From the NCBI RefSeq assembly GCF_007992495.1, contig NZ_BKAJ01000097.1, forward strand, positions 1 to 56,496: DNA of 56,496 bases, written 5' to 3'. How positions within the stretch are numbered: the stretch's first letter is position 1; each line of letters starts with the position of its first letter. Origin of the DNA: Reyranella soli. Lineage in GTDB: Bacteria; Pseudomonadota; Alphaproteobacteria; Reyranellales; Reyranellaceae. A program made the position numbers and the translations under genes. Below the pieces are notes generated by a model. It was not told the origin of the DNA and searched no databases. It saw nothing but the letters and a program-made list of their open reading frames with translations. Below, piece after piece: positions 25,126 to 34,600 of this stretch.

Positions 25126-26547
25126 TCAGAGCGCCGTCAGCGTCTCCACGACCCTCTGCTGCGGCCAGGTCCAGCCGCAGGAGCCCTCGTACGCCCGCAT
25201 GGCGCGCAGCACGAGATGGTCGGCGCGCGGCGGCCCGATGAGCTGGATGCCGACGGGAAGGCCGGCCTTGGTGAGGCCGGCAGGCATCGACGCCGCCGGC
25301 TGGCCGGTGAGATTGCAGGGCAGGGTGTAGGGGGCGCCCTTGGTCCATCGCGGGAAGGCGTCGGAGTTGTAGAGGGTCTCGACCGGCGGCGCGGCAGTCG
25401 GCGTGACCGGCGCCAGCAAGAGATCGTACTTGCGATGCCAGAGGGCGAGATCGCGGGCGAGCTTCGACTTGGCTTCGTAGGACCGCGCGTAGTCGGCCAG
25501 GGTGATGGCCAGGCCCTTTTCGGCAGCGGCGCGGAAGCCCGGGTCGAGCTTGCCATGGAGTTGGGTCGGGATCTGGCGCAGGCGGGTGGCGAAGCTGCCG
25601 ATCCACAGCGGCTCGAAGCTGTTCTGCAGCGGCTCGATCAGTGGGCCGACATCCTCGACATGCGCGCCGAGCGCCTCGAAATGGCGGGCCGCCTCCGCGA
25701 CCAGCTCGCGCACCTCCGCATCGGCTTTGACGTGGCCGAAATCGAGGCTCAAGCCGATCCGCCAGCCGCGTACGCCGTCGTCGAGGCCGACTGTGTAGTC
25801 GCGGCGATCGGCGGGTAGCGAGCGCCAGTCGCGCGGATCGGGCCCGGCCGTTGTGTTGAGCGCGAGCGCCGTGTCGAGCACGGAACGCGCCAGCACACCC
25901 TGGCTGATCACATCGGCGAACGGCGCGTCGGCGGGGTATTGGGCGATGCGGCCGTAACTCGGCTTCAGCCCGACCAGGCCGGTATGAGCCGCAGGGATGC
26001 GGATCGAGCCGCCGCCGTCATTGCCATGATTGAACGGGTTTATGCCCGCGGCCGTCAGTGCCGAAGCGCCGCCCGACGAGCCGCCCGGCGAGTGCTTCAG
26101 GTTCCACGGATTGCGCGTGGTGCCCTGCAGCGGCGAATCGGTCAGGGCCTTCCAGCCGAACTCGGGGGTTGTCGTCTTGCCAAGGAGGATGAGGCCCGCG
26201 GCTTGGAAGCGGTCGACGATCGGCGCGTTCTCGCCGGCGGCCGTCTCGTCCGTGGCATGCGAGCCGTAGCGGGTGGGCCATCCTTTGACCGGTGTCGTAT
26301 CCTTGATCGTGGTTGGGACGCCATCGAGTGCGGACAGGGGCTGGCCCTTGAGCCAGCGTGCCTCCGAGTCCTTCGCCGCCGCCCGCGCACCGTCTCCATC
26401 GATCAGGACAAAAGCATTGAGAGAAGGTTGCAGTCGCGATGCGCGCTCTACCATCGCATCGATGAGGTCAACCGGGGAAAGCACCTTGCGGGCGTAAAGT
26501 GTTGTGAGTTCCGATGCGGAAATCCATGTGGAGGGGTGATCAGACAT
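25126..26547 (-). CDS. Amidase (amidase signature family)
   Basis: 473 residues. Lys82 in TIKDTTPV, serines of SPGGSSGGASA (157/158) and Ser181 in DGGGSIRIPA make the Ser-Ser-Lys triad in the same spacing as the first amidase in this window, but the sequences are clearly different and no AtzG-like partner is present. The start at ATG 26547 (MSDHPSTW) is preferred to one fourteen codons upstream. Substrate unknown. It is a single gene, divergent from a small membrane protein. Confidence 0.92.
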   Translation of the reverse strand: MSDHPSTWISASELTTLYARKVLSPVDLIDAMVERASRLQPSLNAFVLIDGDGARAAAKDSEARWLKGQPLSALDGVPTTIKDTTPVKGWPTRYGSHATDETAAGENAPIVDRFQAAGLILLGKTTTPEFGWKALTDSPLQGTTRNPWNLKHSPGGSSGGASALTAAGINPFNHGNDGGGSIRIPAAHTGLVGLKPSYGRIAQYPADAPFADVISQGVLARSVLDTALALNTTAGPDPRDWRSLPADRRDYTVGLDDGVRGWRIGLSLDFGHVKADAEVRELVAEAARHFEALGAHVEDVGPLIEPLQNSFEPLWIGSFATRLRQIPTQLHGKLDPGFRAAAEKGLAITLADYARSYEAKSKLARDLALWHRKYDLLLAPVTPTAAPPVETLYNSDAFPRWTKGAPYTLPCNLTGQPAASMPAGLTKAGLPVGIQLIGPPRADHLVLRAMRAYEGSCGWTWPQQRVVETLTAL

Positions 26548-26657
26548 GCGTTTTTCGTGGGTTCCCAGGTTGTGCAATTGGCTCAAACTAGCATTCCAAG
26601 CACAGAGTCGAACTCTGATTTCTCGCAGTCGAGAGCGTATTGGAGGAGTGCCCCGTT

Positions 26658-26966
26658 ATGGAAAGCATCACCGCCATCGTTGCCGCTGGCGTCGCTTTCG
26701 CCCTCAGCTACTACGTCGGCCGCTCCATGACGTCGACGACCTTGGCGGCTGCTTTGATGGGTGGGGTCTGCGGTCTCGCCTTCGCCGTCCTGTTCTTCAT
26801 CACGACGGTCGCCATCGGTGCGGTTGTCCCCGGGATGTTCGACGGCTGGATGCTCGGTATCCATTTCATCGTACTGCTGATGGTGGTGCCGCTTGGCAGC
26901 GCCGCCATTGCCGTCCTTGAACACCGCCATCTGGAAAAGGTCGAGGCGCGGCGCCTGCCGTTCTGA
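26658..26966 (+). CDS. Small membrane protein of unknown function
   Basis: 102 residues from ATG 26658, with GGAGGAG 9 nt upstream. Three or four hydrophobic segments (about 3-20, 28-56 and 66-88) with a basic/acidic C-terminal tail (HRHLEKVEARRLPF). No family is recognised. Confidence 0.6.
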   Translation: MESITAIVAAGVAFALSYYVGRSMTSTTLAAALMGGVCGLAFAVLFFITTVAIGAVVPGMFDGWMLGIHFIVLLMVVPLGSAAIAVLEHRHLEKVEARRLPF

Positions 26967-27172
26967 CCTGGCTCCTGCCTCGGCGGCTGCCGACCCTTCA
27001 ATTGATACAACGCATGCCGTGATCGGCCGCCGAAGCGGCGTATCCTTTCGATCGGTCCAACGATCGGAGAGCGTCACCGTGGCGGCGGCTTTGTACTATC
27101 TCACGATCGGAGCGGATTTTCATCGGCCTGGCGGCGGGACGTCGGGCGCGGTCGACGCTCTACGCCGGGCTG

Positions 27173-27376
27173 ATGGGCTTGCTCGGCAACCTGGTAATGG
27201 TGGCGACTCTGTTCTCGGCCACCATCGCCCTGGCCGTCCTGGCGCCGGGCAGCATCGATTCGAACGACATGGGATTTCGGCTCGGTGCATTGCTGCTGTT
27301 CGGTTCTGCCGTGGGCGTGGTGTCGGCGATCGGCGGCCGTGGCCGCGCCGTCAAGATGGCGACCAGGCTGTTTTAG
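27173..27376 (+). CDS. Small membrane protein, N-terminus uncertain
   Basis: 67 residues from ATG 27173, with two hydrophobic helices (about 3-26 and 37-55). The same frame is open upstream to before 27060 and would encode ERIFIGLAAGRRARSTLYAG, which reads like protein, but it holds no good start codon. A GTG at 27079 with GGAGAG before it begins another frame (MAALYYLTIGA). Either the gene starts at 27173 or a single-base shift separates the true start from the body. No family recognised. Confidence 0.45.
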   Translation: MGLLGNLVMVATLFSATIALAVLAPGSIDSNDMGFRLGALLLFGSAVGVVSAIGGRGRAVKMATRLF

Positions 27377-27447
27377 CCGACGAAACGGCGGCCTTTCCGA
27401 AGCCCATCCGGCGACGCTAAGTTCCTCGCCCGGGTGGGAGGAAAAGC

Positions 27448-28335
27448 ATGACGGAAGTGAAGCTGGGCGGCGCCACGGTGCAGCGCATCGAGGAGTCCTA
27501 CGAGCCCAACTTCGACGCCAAGATGTTCTTTCCCGACTGGCAGCCCGGCGTGGTGCAAGAGCATCGCGATTGGCTGCTGCCCAACCACTACGACGAGCCC
27601 TCGGGCTTCCTGAAGCTCAGCGTCCATAGCTGGCTGCTGACGGTCGGCGGCAAGCGCATCCTGATCGACACCTGCGTCGGCAACCACAAGTCACGGCCGC
27701 ACCGGCCCAAATGGCACTTGATGGAGACGCCCTACCTGGCGCGGCTGAAGGCGGCCGGCGTCGAGCCCGACCAGGTCGACATGGTGATGTGCACCCATCT
27801 TCATGTCGATCACGTCGGCTGGAACACCAGGCTCGAGAACGGCAAATGGGTGCCGACCTTCAAGAACGCGAAATACGTGTTCAGCCGCGCCGACTACGAT
27901 CACTACCTCAAGGTCGACACCGATCCCAAGACGACGCCGGCCAATGCCGGTTCATTCCGCGATTCGGTGCTGCCGGTCGTCGAAGCTGGGCTATCGCAAC
28001 TGGTCGACGGGGCGGCTCGGCTCGACGAGAACCTCGAGGTCGAGCCTGCGCCCGGCCACACACCCGGTACCATCGCCATCAAGTTCGAATCGCGCGGCGA
28101 GAAGGCGTTGTTCTGCGGCGACATCCTGCATCATGCGTTGCAAGTCTATCATCCGGAGTGGAACAGCTTCGCCTGCGCCGAAGCCATCGGTGCACGCAAG
28201 AGCCGGCGCGCGGCGCTGGAGCATTGCGCCGGCTCAGCCGCGCGTCTGATGCCCTGCCATTTCGGGGCACCATTCACCTGCCACATTGATCACAAGGGAA
28301 GCGGCTTCGTGCCGCGATTTGACGGTAGCTTTTAG
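27448..28335 (+). CDS. MBL fold metallo-hydrolase
   Basis: 295 residues. CTHLHVDHVGW supplies the HxHxDH zinc motif (His117, His119, Asp121, His122); GHTPGT adds the next histidine, FCGDILHH the bridging aspartate and PCHFGAPF the last histidine. The layout is that of the N-acyl homoserine lactonase/methyl parathion hydrolase side of the superfamily, but substrate cannot be given. GGGAGGAAAA precedes the ATG. The NIPSNAP gene follows by 12 nt. Confidence 0.93.
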   Translation: MTEVKLGGATVQRIEESYEPNFDAKMFFPDWQPGVVQEHRDWLLPNHYDEPSGFLKLSVHSWLLTVGGKRILIDTCVGNHKSRPHRPKWHLMETPYLARLKAAGVEPDQVDMVMCTHLHVDHVGWNTRLENGKWVPTFKNAKYVFSRADYDHYLKVDTDPKTTPANAGSFRDSVLPVVEAGLSQLVDGAARLDENLEVEPAPGHTPGTIAIKFESRGEKALFCGDILHHALQVYHPEWNSFACAEAIGARKSRRAALEHCAGSAARLMPCHFGAPFTCHIDHKGSGFVPRFDGSF

Positions 28336-28347
28336 AAGGGGAAGGAA

Positions 28348-28674
28348 ATGATCTACGAACTGCGTGTCTACAAGTGCGTGCCCGGCCGTCTGCCGGCGCT
28401 CAACAACCGTTTCGCCAACATCACCCTGAAGATCTGGGAGAAGCACGGCATCAAGCAGGCCGGCTTCTGGACCACGCTGATAGGCGAGTCCAACCAGGAA
28501 CTCCATTATCTGCTGGCCTGGGAATCGTTGGCCGATCGCGAGAAGAAGTGGAACGCCTTCCAGGCCGATCCCGAGTGGCTGGCCAAGCGCGCCGAGACCG
28601 AGAAGGACGGGCCCATCGTCGCCAACGTCTCGAATCAGTTCCTGACTCCGACGAACTACTCGTCAGTTAAGTGA
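28348..28674 (+). CDS. NIPSNAP family protein
   Basis: 108 residues. MIYELRVYKCVPGRLPALNNRF and the following KHGIKQAGFWTTLIG, YLLAWESLADREKKWNAFQADPEW match the ferredoxin-like NIPSNAP domain, common as a small accessory protein beside catabolic enzymes. Function is unknown in bacteria. GGGGAAGGAA precedes the ATG, and it is co-directional and close to the MBL hydrolase gene. Confidence 0.9.
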   Translation: MIYELRVYKCVPGRLPALNNRFANITLKIWEKHGIKQAGFWTTLIGESNQELHYLLAWESLADREKKWNAFQADPEWLAKRAETEKDGPIVANVSNQFLTPTNYSSVK

Positions 28675-28779
28675 CAGCGAAGCTGTCATGTTGAGCGAAG
28701 CGAAACATCTTTCTGGTAACGAAAAGATCCTTCGCTGCGCTCAGGATGACAAAGGACGCGAACTCGCGTCCTTTGTCAT
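28672..28779. repeat. Intergenic palindromic repeat acting as bidirectional terminator
   Basis: The gap between two convergent genes holds a hairpin TGACAGC-gaa-GCTGTCA (28672-28688), overlapping the NIPSNAP stop, and a perfect 16-bp stem ATGACAAAGGACGCGA (28746-28761) / TCGCGTCCTTTGTCAT (28764-28779) with a 2-nt loop. Between them is GAGCGAAGCGAAACATC followed by GATCCTTCGCTGCGCTCAGG, an inverted motif of a repeat type found between genes in many bacteria. The right stem reaches the end of the convergent Bug gene. Confidence 0.7.
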
Positions 28780-29759
28780 TCTGACTTGAGGCCCGCCTGC
28801 TTGGCGAGGCGGGCCCACTTTGCGAGATCGTCGGCCACGTAGCCCGCGAACTCCTTCGGCGTGCCGAATTGGGGATCGGCCCCGAGGTCGGTAAACTTTT
28901 GCGCCACGTCGGGAGAGCGCACCGTCGCATCCACTGCGGCGTGCAGACGCTCGACCAAAGCCGGCGAGGCACCGGCCGGCAGGAAGATGCCGTAGGAGAT
29001 CGCCGCCTCGTAGCCCGGCAGGCCGGATTCGGCGATGGTCGCAATATCGGGCGCCGCCGCCGAGCGGGCGAGCGAGGTCTGCCCCAGCGCGCGCATCTTG
29101 CCGGCCTTGACGTGTGGCAACGCCGTCGACAGGCCGCCGAAATAGATATCGACCAGGCCCGCCATCAGGTCGGCCATGGCCGGTCCGCCGCCCTTGTAGG
29201 GCACGTGCACGATGTCGGCCTTGCCCATCGACTTGAATAGCTCCAGCGCCAGATGCGTGGCGCCACCGGCGCCGGCCGATGCGCCGTTGAGCTTGCCGGG
29301 CTGGGCGCGCGCCAGCGCCAGCAGTTCAGCCACGTTCTTCGCGGGCAGGTCGTTGCGCACCACCAGCAGCATGGGATTGATGCCGATCGGTGCGACGGCA
29401 GCAAAATCGGTTCGGATATCGTACGTCATGTTCGGGTTGAGCGCCGGCGCTATGGTGGTCGAGCCGTTCGACGCCAGCATGATGACGCTGCCGTCGGTTG
29501 GCGACTTGGCGACGGAGGCCGCGGCGATCTCGCCGTTGGCGCCGGCGCGATTCTCGACGACGACGGAGCGCTTCAACCGTTCGCCGATGCCGGGCGCCAC
29601 GATGCGCGCTAAAAGATCGTTCGGCCCACCCGGTGGAAAGCCGACGACGAGGCGCAGCGGCCGATCGGGAAAATCTACCGTCTGAGCACGGACATTTGCA
29701 TGGGCCAGCGGCAGAGCGGCAAGGCCGCTGAGCGCGGCGCGGCGACGAAGCTTGATCAT
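28776..29759 (-). CDS. Tripartite tricarboxylate transporter substrate-binding protein (Bug family)
   Basis: 327 residues with an N-terminal signal (RRRAALSGLAALPLAHANVRAQ). FPDRPLRLVVGFPPGGPNDLLAR, VVENRAGANGEIAAASVAKSPTDG and DIVHVPYKGGGPAMADLMAG are diagnostic Bug/TctC segments. It is divergent from a second Bug gene with only 44 nt between start codons; the two proteins are related but clearly distinct. No membrane subunits are near. Ligand unknown. Confidence 0.92.
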   Translation of the reverse strand: MIKLRRRAALSGLAALPLAHANVRAQTVDFPDRPLRLVVGFPPGGPNDLLARIVAPGIGERLKRSVVVENRAGANGEIAAASVAKSPTDGSVIMLASNGSTTIAPALNPNMTYDIRTDFAAVAPIGINPMLLVVRNDLPAKNVAELLALARAQPGKLNGASAGAGGATHLALELFKSMGKADIVHVPYKGGGPAMADLMAGLVDIYFGGLSTALPHVKAGKMRALGQTSLARSAAAPDIATIAESGLPGYEAAISYGIFLPAGASPALVERLHAAVDATVRSPDVAQKFTDLGADPQFGTPKEFAGYVADDLAKWARLAKQAGLKSE

Positions 29760-29803
29760 GCGCAGAGTATGCTAGGCTCACCGCGCTTTTGGGAGGAAAC
29801 AAA

Positions 29804-30778
29804 ATGAAACGCAGGACTGTTTTGGCGGCGGGCAGCGCCGCCGCGCTTGGCCTTGCCGGCACGCCAGCCTGGGCGCAGGCCAAGATTGGCGGCGACGTGC
29901 GCTTCTTTTGCGGCTTCGCCCCCGGCGGCACCGCCGATCTGCTGTGCCGTATCCTGGCCGACGCATTGAAGCCCGAAATCGGTCAGAACGTGATTGTCGA
30001 AACCAAGACCGGCGCCTCGGGCTTCATCGCCAATGAGGCTGTCGCCAACGCCGTACCGGACGGGCGGACGATCGGCCTCGCGGCGATGGCCGCGATGTGC
30101 GTGTCGCCCGTCATGCCGGGGCAGAAGCTGCCGATCAATGTCGACACCGACTTGACGCCGATCGCCAATATCGCCGGCGTGTACAACATGCTGGTGTTCG
30201 GCAAGCACATGAAGATCCGGATCGTGCCGGAGCTGATCGAGGAGGCGAAGAAGAACCCCGGCAAGCTCACCTACGCGTCGGCCGGCAACGGCACCTCGCA
30301 GCATCTCGCGGGTGAGCTGTTCAAGAAGCTGGCCGGCGTGAACCTGCTGCATGTTCCCTATCGCGGCGGCGCGCCCGCCATCCAGGACATGGTGGCGGGC
30401 AATTGCGACATGATGTTCGGCAACATGCCGGAGTTCCTGGGCCAGATCGGCGGCGGCGGATTGATCCCCATCGCCTTCGGCTCGCCACGGGTCTCGCCGA
30501 TGTTCCCCAACCTGCCGCTGATCTCGCAGTTCCTGCCCGGATTCGAGGTGGTGAATTGGTTCGCCGTGTTTGGCTCGAAGGGCACGCCGGCCGACATCGT
30601 CGACGTCTGGAACAAGGCTCTGCGCGCTGCCGTCGCCAAGCCCGACATGCAAAAGCGCTTCGTCGACAACGGCATGGACAACGTCATCGGCTCGCCAGCC
30701 GAGCTCAAGGCCACGATTGCCGCCGACCGCAAGAAGTGGGCGGAGGTCATCCAGGCGGCCGGCATACGCGCCGACTAG
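29804..30778 (+). CDS. Tripartite tricarboxylate transporter substrate-binding protein (Bug family)
   Basis: 324 residues. KRRTVLAAGSAAALGLAGTPAWAQ is a signal peptide with twin arginine. FFCGFAPGGTADLLCR, VIVETKTGASGFIANEAVANAVPDG and NLLHVPYRGGAPAIQDMVAGN follow the Bug pattern, though the first block is atypical (FFCGFAPGG in place of VPFPPGG). GGGAGGAA precedes the ATG at 29804. An alpha/beta hydrolase starts 3 nt after the stop, so the pair may bind and then process a related compound. Confidence 0.92.
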   Translation: MKRRTVLAAGSAAALGLAGTPAWAQAKIGGDVRFFCGFAPGGTADLLCRILADALKPEIGQNVIVETKTGASGFIANEAVANAVPDGRTIGLAAMAAMCVSPVMPGQKLPINVDTDLTPIANIAGVYNMLVFGKHMKIRIVPELIEEAKKNPGKLTYASAGNGTSQHLAGELFKKLAGVNLLHVPYRGGAPAIQDMVAGNCDMMFGNMPEFLGQIGGGGLIPIAFGSPRVSPMFPNLPLISQFLPGFEVVNWFAVFGSKGTPADIVDVWNKALRAAVAKPDMQKRFVDNGMDNVIGSPAELKATIAADRKKWAEVIQAAGIRAD

Positions 30779-30781
30779 GCC

Positions 30782-31603
30782 ATGCCGATCGCAACGACCC
30801 GACAGGGCAGCCTGCACTACGAGATCGCCGATCAGGTCGCGCCCTGGCATCAGCCGCGTGAAGCGATCCTGTTCCACCACGGGATCGGCGCCAGCGCGGA
30901 AATGTGGGCCGGTTGGTTCCCGGCGCTGGCCGATGCCCATCGGCTGGTGAGCTTCGACATGCGCGGCTACGGCCGCTCGCACATCCCGGGGCCTGACTTC
31001 GCCTGGTCGCTCGATCTCATGGTCGAAGACCTGTTCGCCGTGGCGGATGCCGCCGGCCTACCGCGCTTTCATCTGGTCGGCGAGTCGATCGGCGGCACGG
31101 TGGCGCTGGCCGCCGCACTGGCGCAGCCCGAACGCATAGCCACGCTCACGGTCAGCAACGGGGCTCATCTCGGCGCGTCGATCCAGCGCGTCGAAGCCTG
31201 GCGCCGCCAGCTCGACGAGGGCGGGGTGAAGGCGTGGTCCGACGCCTTCCTGCGGGATCGCTTCCACGACGATGCGTTGTCGCCTGAACAGCGCAGCTGG
31301 TTCGCCGCGCAGCAGGAGAATTGGCCGCGCGAGTCGATCCTCAATGCCCTGCGCGTACTGATCGGCACCGACCTTTCGCCGCGATTGAAGGACATCATCT
31401 GCCCGACGCTATTGCTGCACCCCGACGGCAGCCCTTTCATCCCGGTGCCAATCATGGCGGAGCTGCATCGGCTGCTGCCCGCTGCGGAGCTCAACGTGAT
31501 CGGCCGGTCGCGCCACGGCCTCCCCTATTCCCATGCCGGGCTGTGTGCGTCGTTGCTGCGGGCGTTTCTCGATCGTAGGAGCATCAAGAAGGTCACGGGT
31601 TGA
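30782..31603 (+). CDS. Alpha/beta hydrolase
   Basis: 273 residues. FHHGIGASAEMW gives the oxyanion HG motif, HLVGESIGGTVAL the nucleophile Ser102, and RSRHGLPYSHAG the histidine near the C-terminus. The order and length resemble 3-oxoadipate enol-lactonase and related esterases, but no ring-cleavage genes are nearby. It is cytoplasmic and co-transcribed with the Bug gene (3-nt gap). Its stop abuts the stop of the convergent CHAT gene. Confidence 0.9.
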   Translation: MPIATTRQGSLHYEIADQVAPWHQPREAILFHHGIGASAEMWAGWFPALADAHRLVSFDMRGYGRSHIPGPDFAWSLDLMVEDLFAVADAAGLPRFHLVGESIGGTVALAAALAQPERIATLTVSNGAHLGASIQRVEAWRRQLDEGGVKAWSDAFLRDRFHDDALSPEQRSWFAAQQENWPRESILNALRVLIGTDLSPRLKDIICPTLLLHPDGSPFIPVPIMAELHRLLPAAELNVIGRSRHGLPYSHAGLCASLLRAFLDRRSIKKVTG

Positions 31604-34600
31604 TTAGCGACTGAGCCAGAGTGGTCTCGATCCGATCGATCCGAAAATGACACTGCGATCGTGCGTGGCGGCCATTCCCATGGGCATGATGGGAAGGCCC
31701 GCTCCGACAAAGTCCCTGTGTAGCTCCCGACCGGCTTTGGACAGGCGCACGGAAAAGACTTCGTCCGATGTGTAGCCTTCGTTACCCCAGCGCTTGGTGC
31801 TGAAATCGGGCATGGTGAAATGACTTCGTTCTTCGCGGATCGCGACCGAACGCTTGATATGGCCGACGATCTCGTAAGCGTCCCCGACTTGCTGCACAGC
31901 TGTTGCATAGCTCTCGAACGGGGAAGCGTCCCGCCAAAGTAGTTGCACAAAGCCGTCGCTTTTCAAGAGATACGCGGCAGCTCGAGTTTCCAGCCAACAA
32001 ACATCTCTCAAGGTTCCAACCACAAGCCAGCCATCGGCTGTCGCGACCGATCCTCTTGCTTTGAAGCGATCTATCCGCAGGCGCTTTGCTTCTTTGAGTT
32101 CGGCGACGTCAAAGAAGACAACTTCGGCGGCGTCTCCCTCAAAACAAAATCTAGGCAGACCCAGGCCACTTGGCACATCTGGCTTGTCAGTCGGAAGTGG
32201 ATCTCGGTTGATGATCGTCAGACCACCCAGCGTCTTGTCGACATAGACGGCGCTGGAAAGCGATGATAGACCATCACCAACAAGCGCGATTGGCATACGC
32301 TTGGTCTCCGAGCCATTGAAGTCGACTCTGGTCAAACGGTACTCTGCTCCTGTGCGCTCACCAAGACTTGGTCCAACGAGCGCAAGCGCCGTTTGATCGG
32401 ATGCGACAGCCAAAGCCGCTACCTTGTCGGTCTTTGCAGAGTTGGTCAGTCTGCGCGACCACAAAACCGTTCCATCGGTTGTTAGCCCGCGGAGTATCGG
32501 TACGCTGTACCCGGGGTCAGCTGGCGAAGGTGATAGGTACCCACCGACATAGATCGTCTGGTTTGTCGCGGCCACCGGGCCAACGCCAATGTCGGGATCC
32601 TTTACCTCCCATTTGGCGGTGCCATCAATGGTTTGCCGGCGTACAAGCGATGGTGATCTCTTGCCATTCCATTCACCGAACGCCGAGCTGACAAAGTCGC
32701 CATTCAGTGCTCCGGCGAACAATATCTCCTCGTCTGCCGAAGGATTCACCTTAGCAAAGGCGCCGAGATCGCGACTTTCTCGACTTGGCGTATCGAGTCT
32801 CATAGAGCCGTCGCCGAGTACGGCTAGTGCCGCCCAGAAGCGCGGATGCAACAGCGGCTTGGCTGTCGGGCCATCCAAGTGCTTGCGCACCGCTACGGCA
32901 AGCGAATCGGCGATCGCAACGTTATTGTCGCTGCGGGCCGCGCGGAATGTAGCAGTGATGAGATCGCGCGTGAGCGAGCTTTCGATGGGCCATAGTGAGG
33001 CAATCATCGTTGGAACGCCCGCAACAGCAAATGATGTGGCGAGGCCCTGAATGCCACTATCGATGATGGAGGGGTCGTATCTTGCCGAATTACAAGCGGA
33101 CAAGACGACCAGGCGCGCTCGCAATGGTAGCGCGGCGATTTGAGAACTCGTCAACAGTCCATCACTGAAGGCGTCGCCTCGTGGGTTCGGTGTGAGCACC
33201 AGGGCTGGCTCCTTCACGCCCGGCAGTTCTTCCCTCACCAGACCATGCGTAGCGAAGTGCAGGACGTCGAATTCCGACAGCGGCTGCAAACGGAACTCTT
33301 CTTCACCCGCGGTCTCCCGTAGAAGGATCCGCACTTTCGCTGCATCGAACAGTCGCGCAACCGACCGTAGTTCCTCCGATGTCTCCGGCAGTTCCGGCAA
33401 TGATGTTAGAGCACCGGACTGGACCGGAAGGCTTCCTCGAATTGCAAGGGTCGCCGACGGCGTTCCCGCCACGTTGCGAGATTCGAGGGTTGGATCGCCA
33501 ACGCCGAGATAATCGAGCGTGGCGCCTTTGGCGCGGGAGAGTCTCTTTGCTGCGATGAAGGCACCAATAGAGCTTGTCTTGACAAAGGAGTGTGTGCGGA
33601 TCAGCCAGCGTGCGGCGCGGAGATTAAAGCCGGACCCCATCGTCGGGGGCAGTTCGCTGAGTAGAGCGGCCGGTGGTACCTGCCCCAGCGGACCACTTGG
33701 CGCAATGTGATAGATTCGTCGGCTCGAATGCAGGCATTCGTCCAGTCCGCCGAACAGTATCCTGTACAGCCGAACGGCGCCGGCTGCTGGAAACTGGCTG
33801 TCTGCTTCGACTGATGGCGGATGGGCTGCCGTCAACGCGGCTCTGAGAATGCGGGCATCTGCAACGACAGTCTGGTCAGTCTCCTGCGTTGATACGACGA
33901 ACTTGTCCATCCGAATGCACATCTTGGCGACCGCGTTCAGCATTGGGACGTAGAAGATGAGGGCTTCATCAGGGAGCAACGACTGCTTCAACGTCGCCAG
34001 GTTCATGATGGAGGCAACACCGACGTTTCCGTCCTTGCCTGCAAGGACGTCGCGCATGCGCTTATGCGCCGTCGCGAACGCGTCGGCGTTGAAAAGGACA
34101 TCCGTCCGCTCCTGCCAGACATCACTAGAGTTGACGGTAGACGACAGGCGGCCGATGAGCGCCGAGACCTTTGCCTTCTCCCAGGCTGCCTGCTGATAGC
34201 CGATCGTGCGCAAGCTTTGGACTATGCGTTTTTTATCATCCGAATCCTGAACGGCCTGACTTGTCAAAACGTCGTCCGGGCTTGTCTCGAGGGAGCGGCT
34301 GAGAACGATGTTTGCTTGCAGAAGCAAGTCATGGTCCGGCGACTGGCCGGGGGAGACCGTGGCGGCAACGGCGAACTCCAGGAGCAGTTGATCGGCCCAA
34401 TGGGGCAGTGGTGCTGAATACGTCGACCTTTGGTAGTGATCCATCAGGACTGCCAGTCGCGCCTTGCCGGCTTCGACAAAATGTCGGAGGGCGTCGTCTC
34501 TTCGACCCATTCTGAGGAGACGAAGTCCTACGGCGGCCTGGCCGAACACCCGGATGTCCTGGATTCTCTCGACATCTGCTGTCCAGCGCGGCGCCATCGT

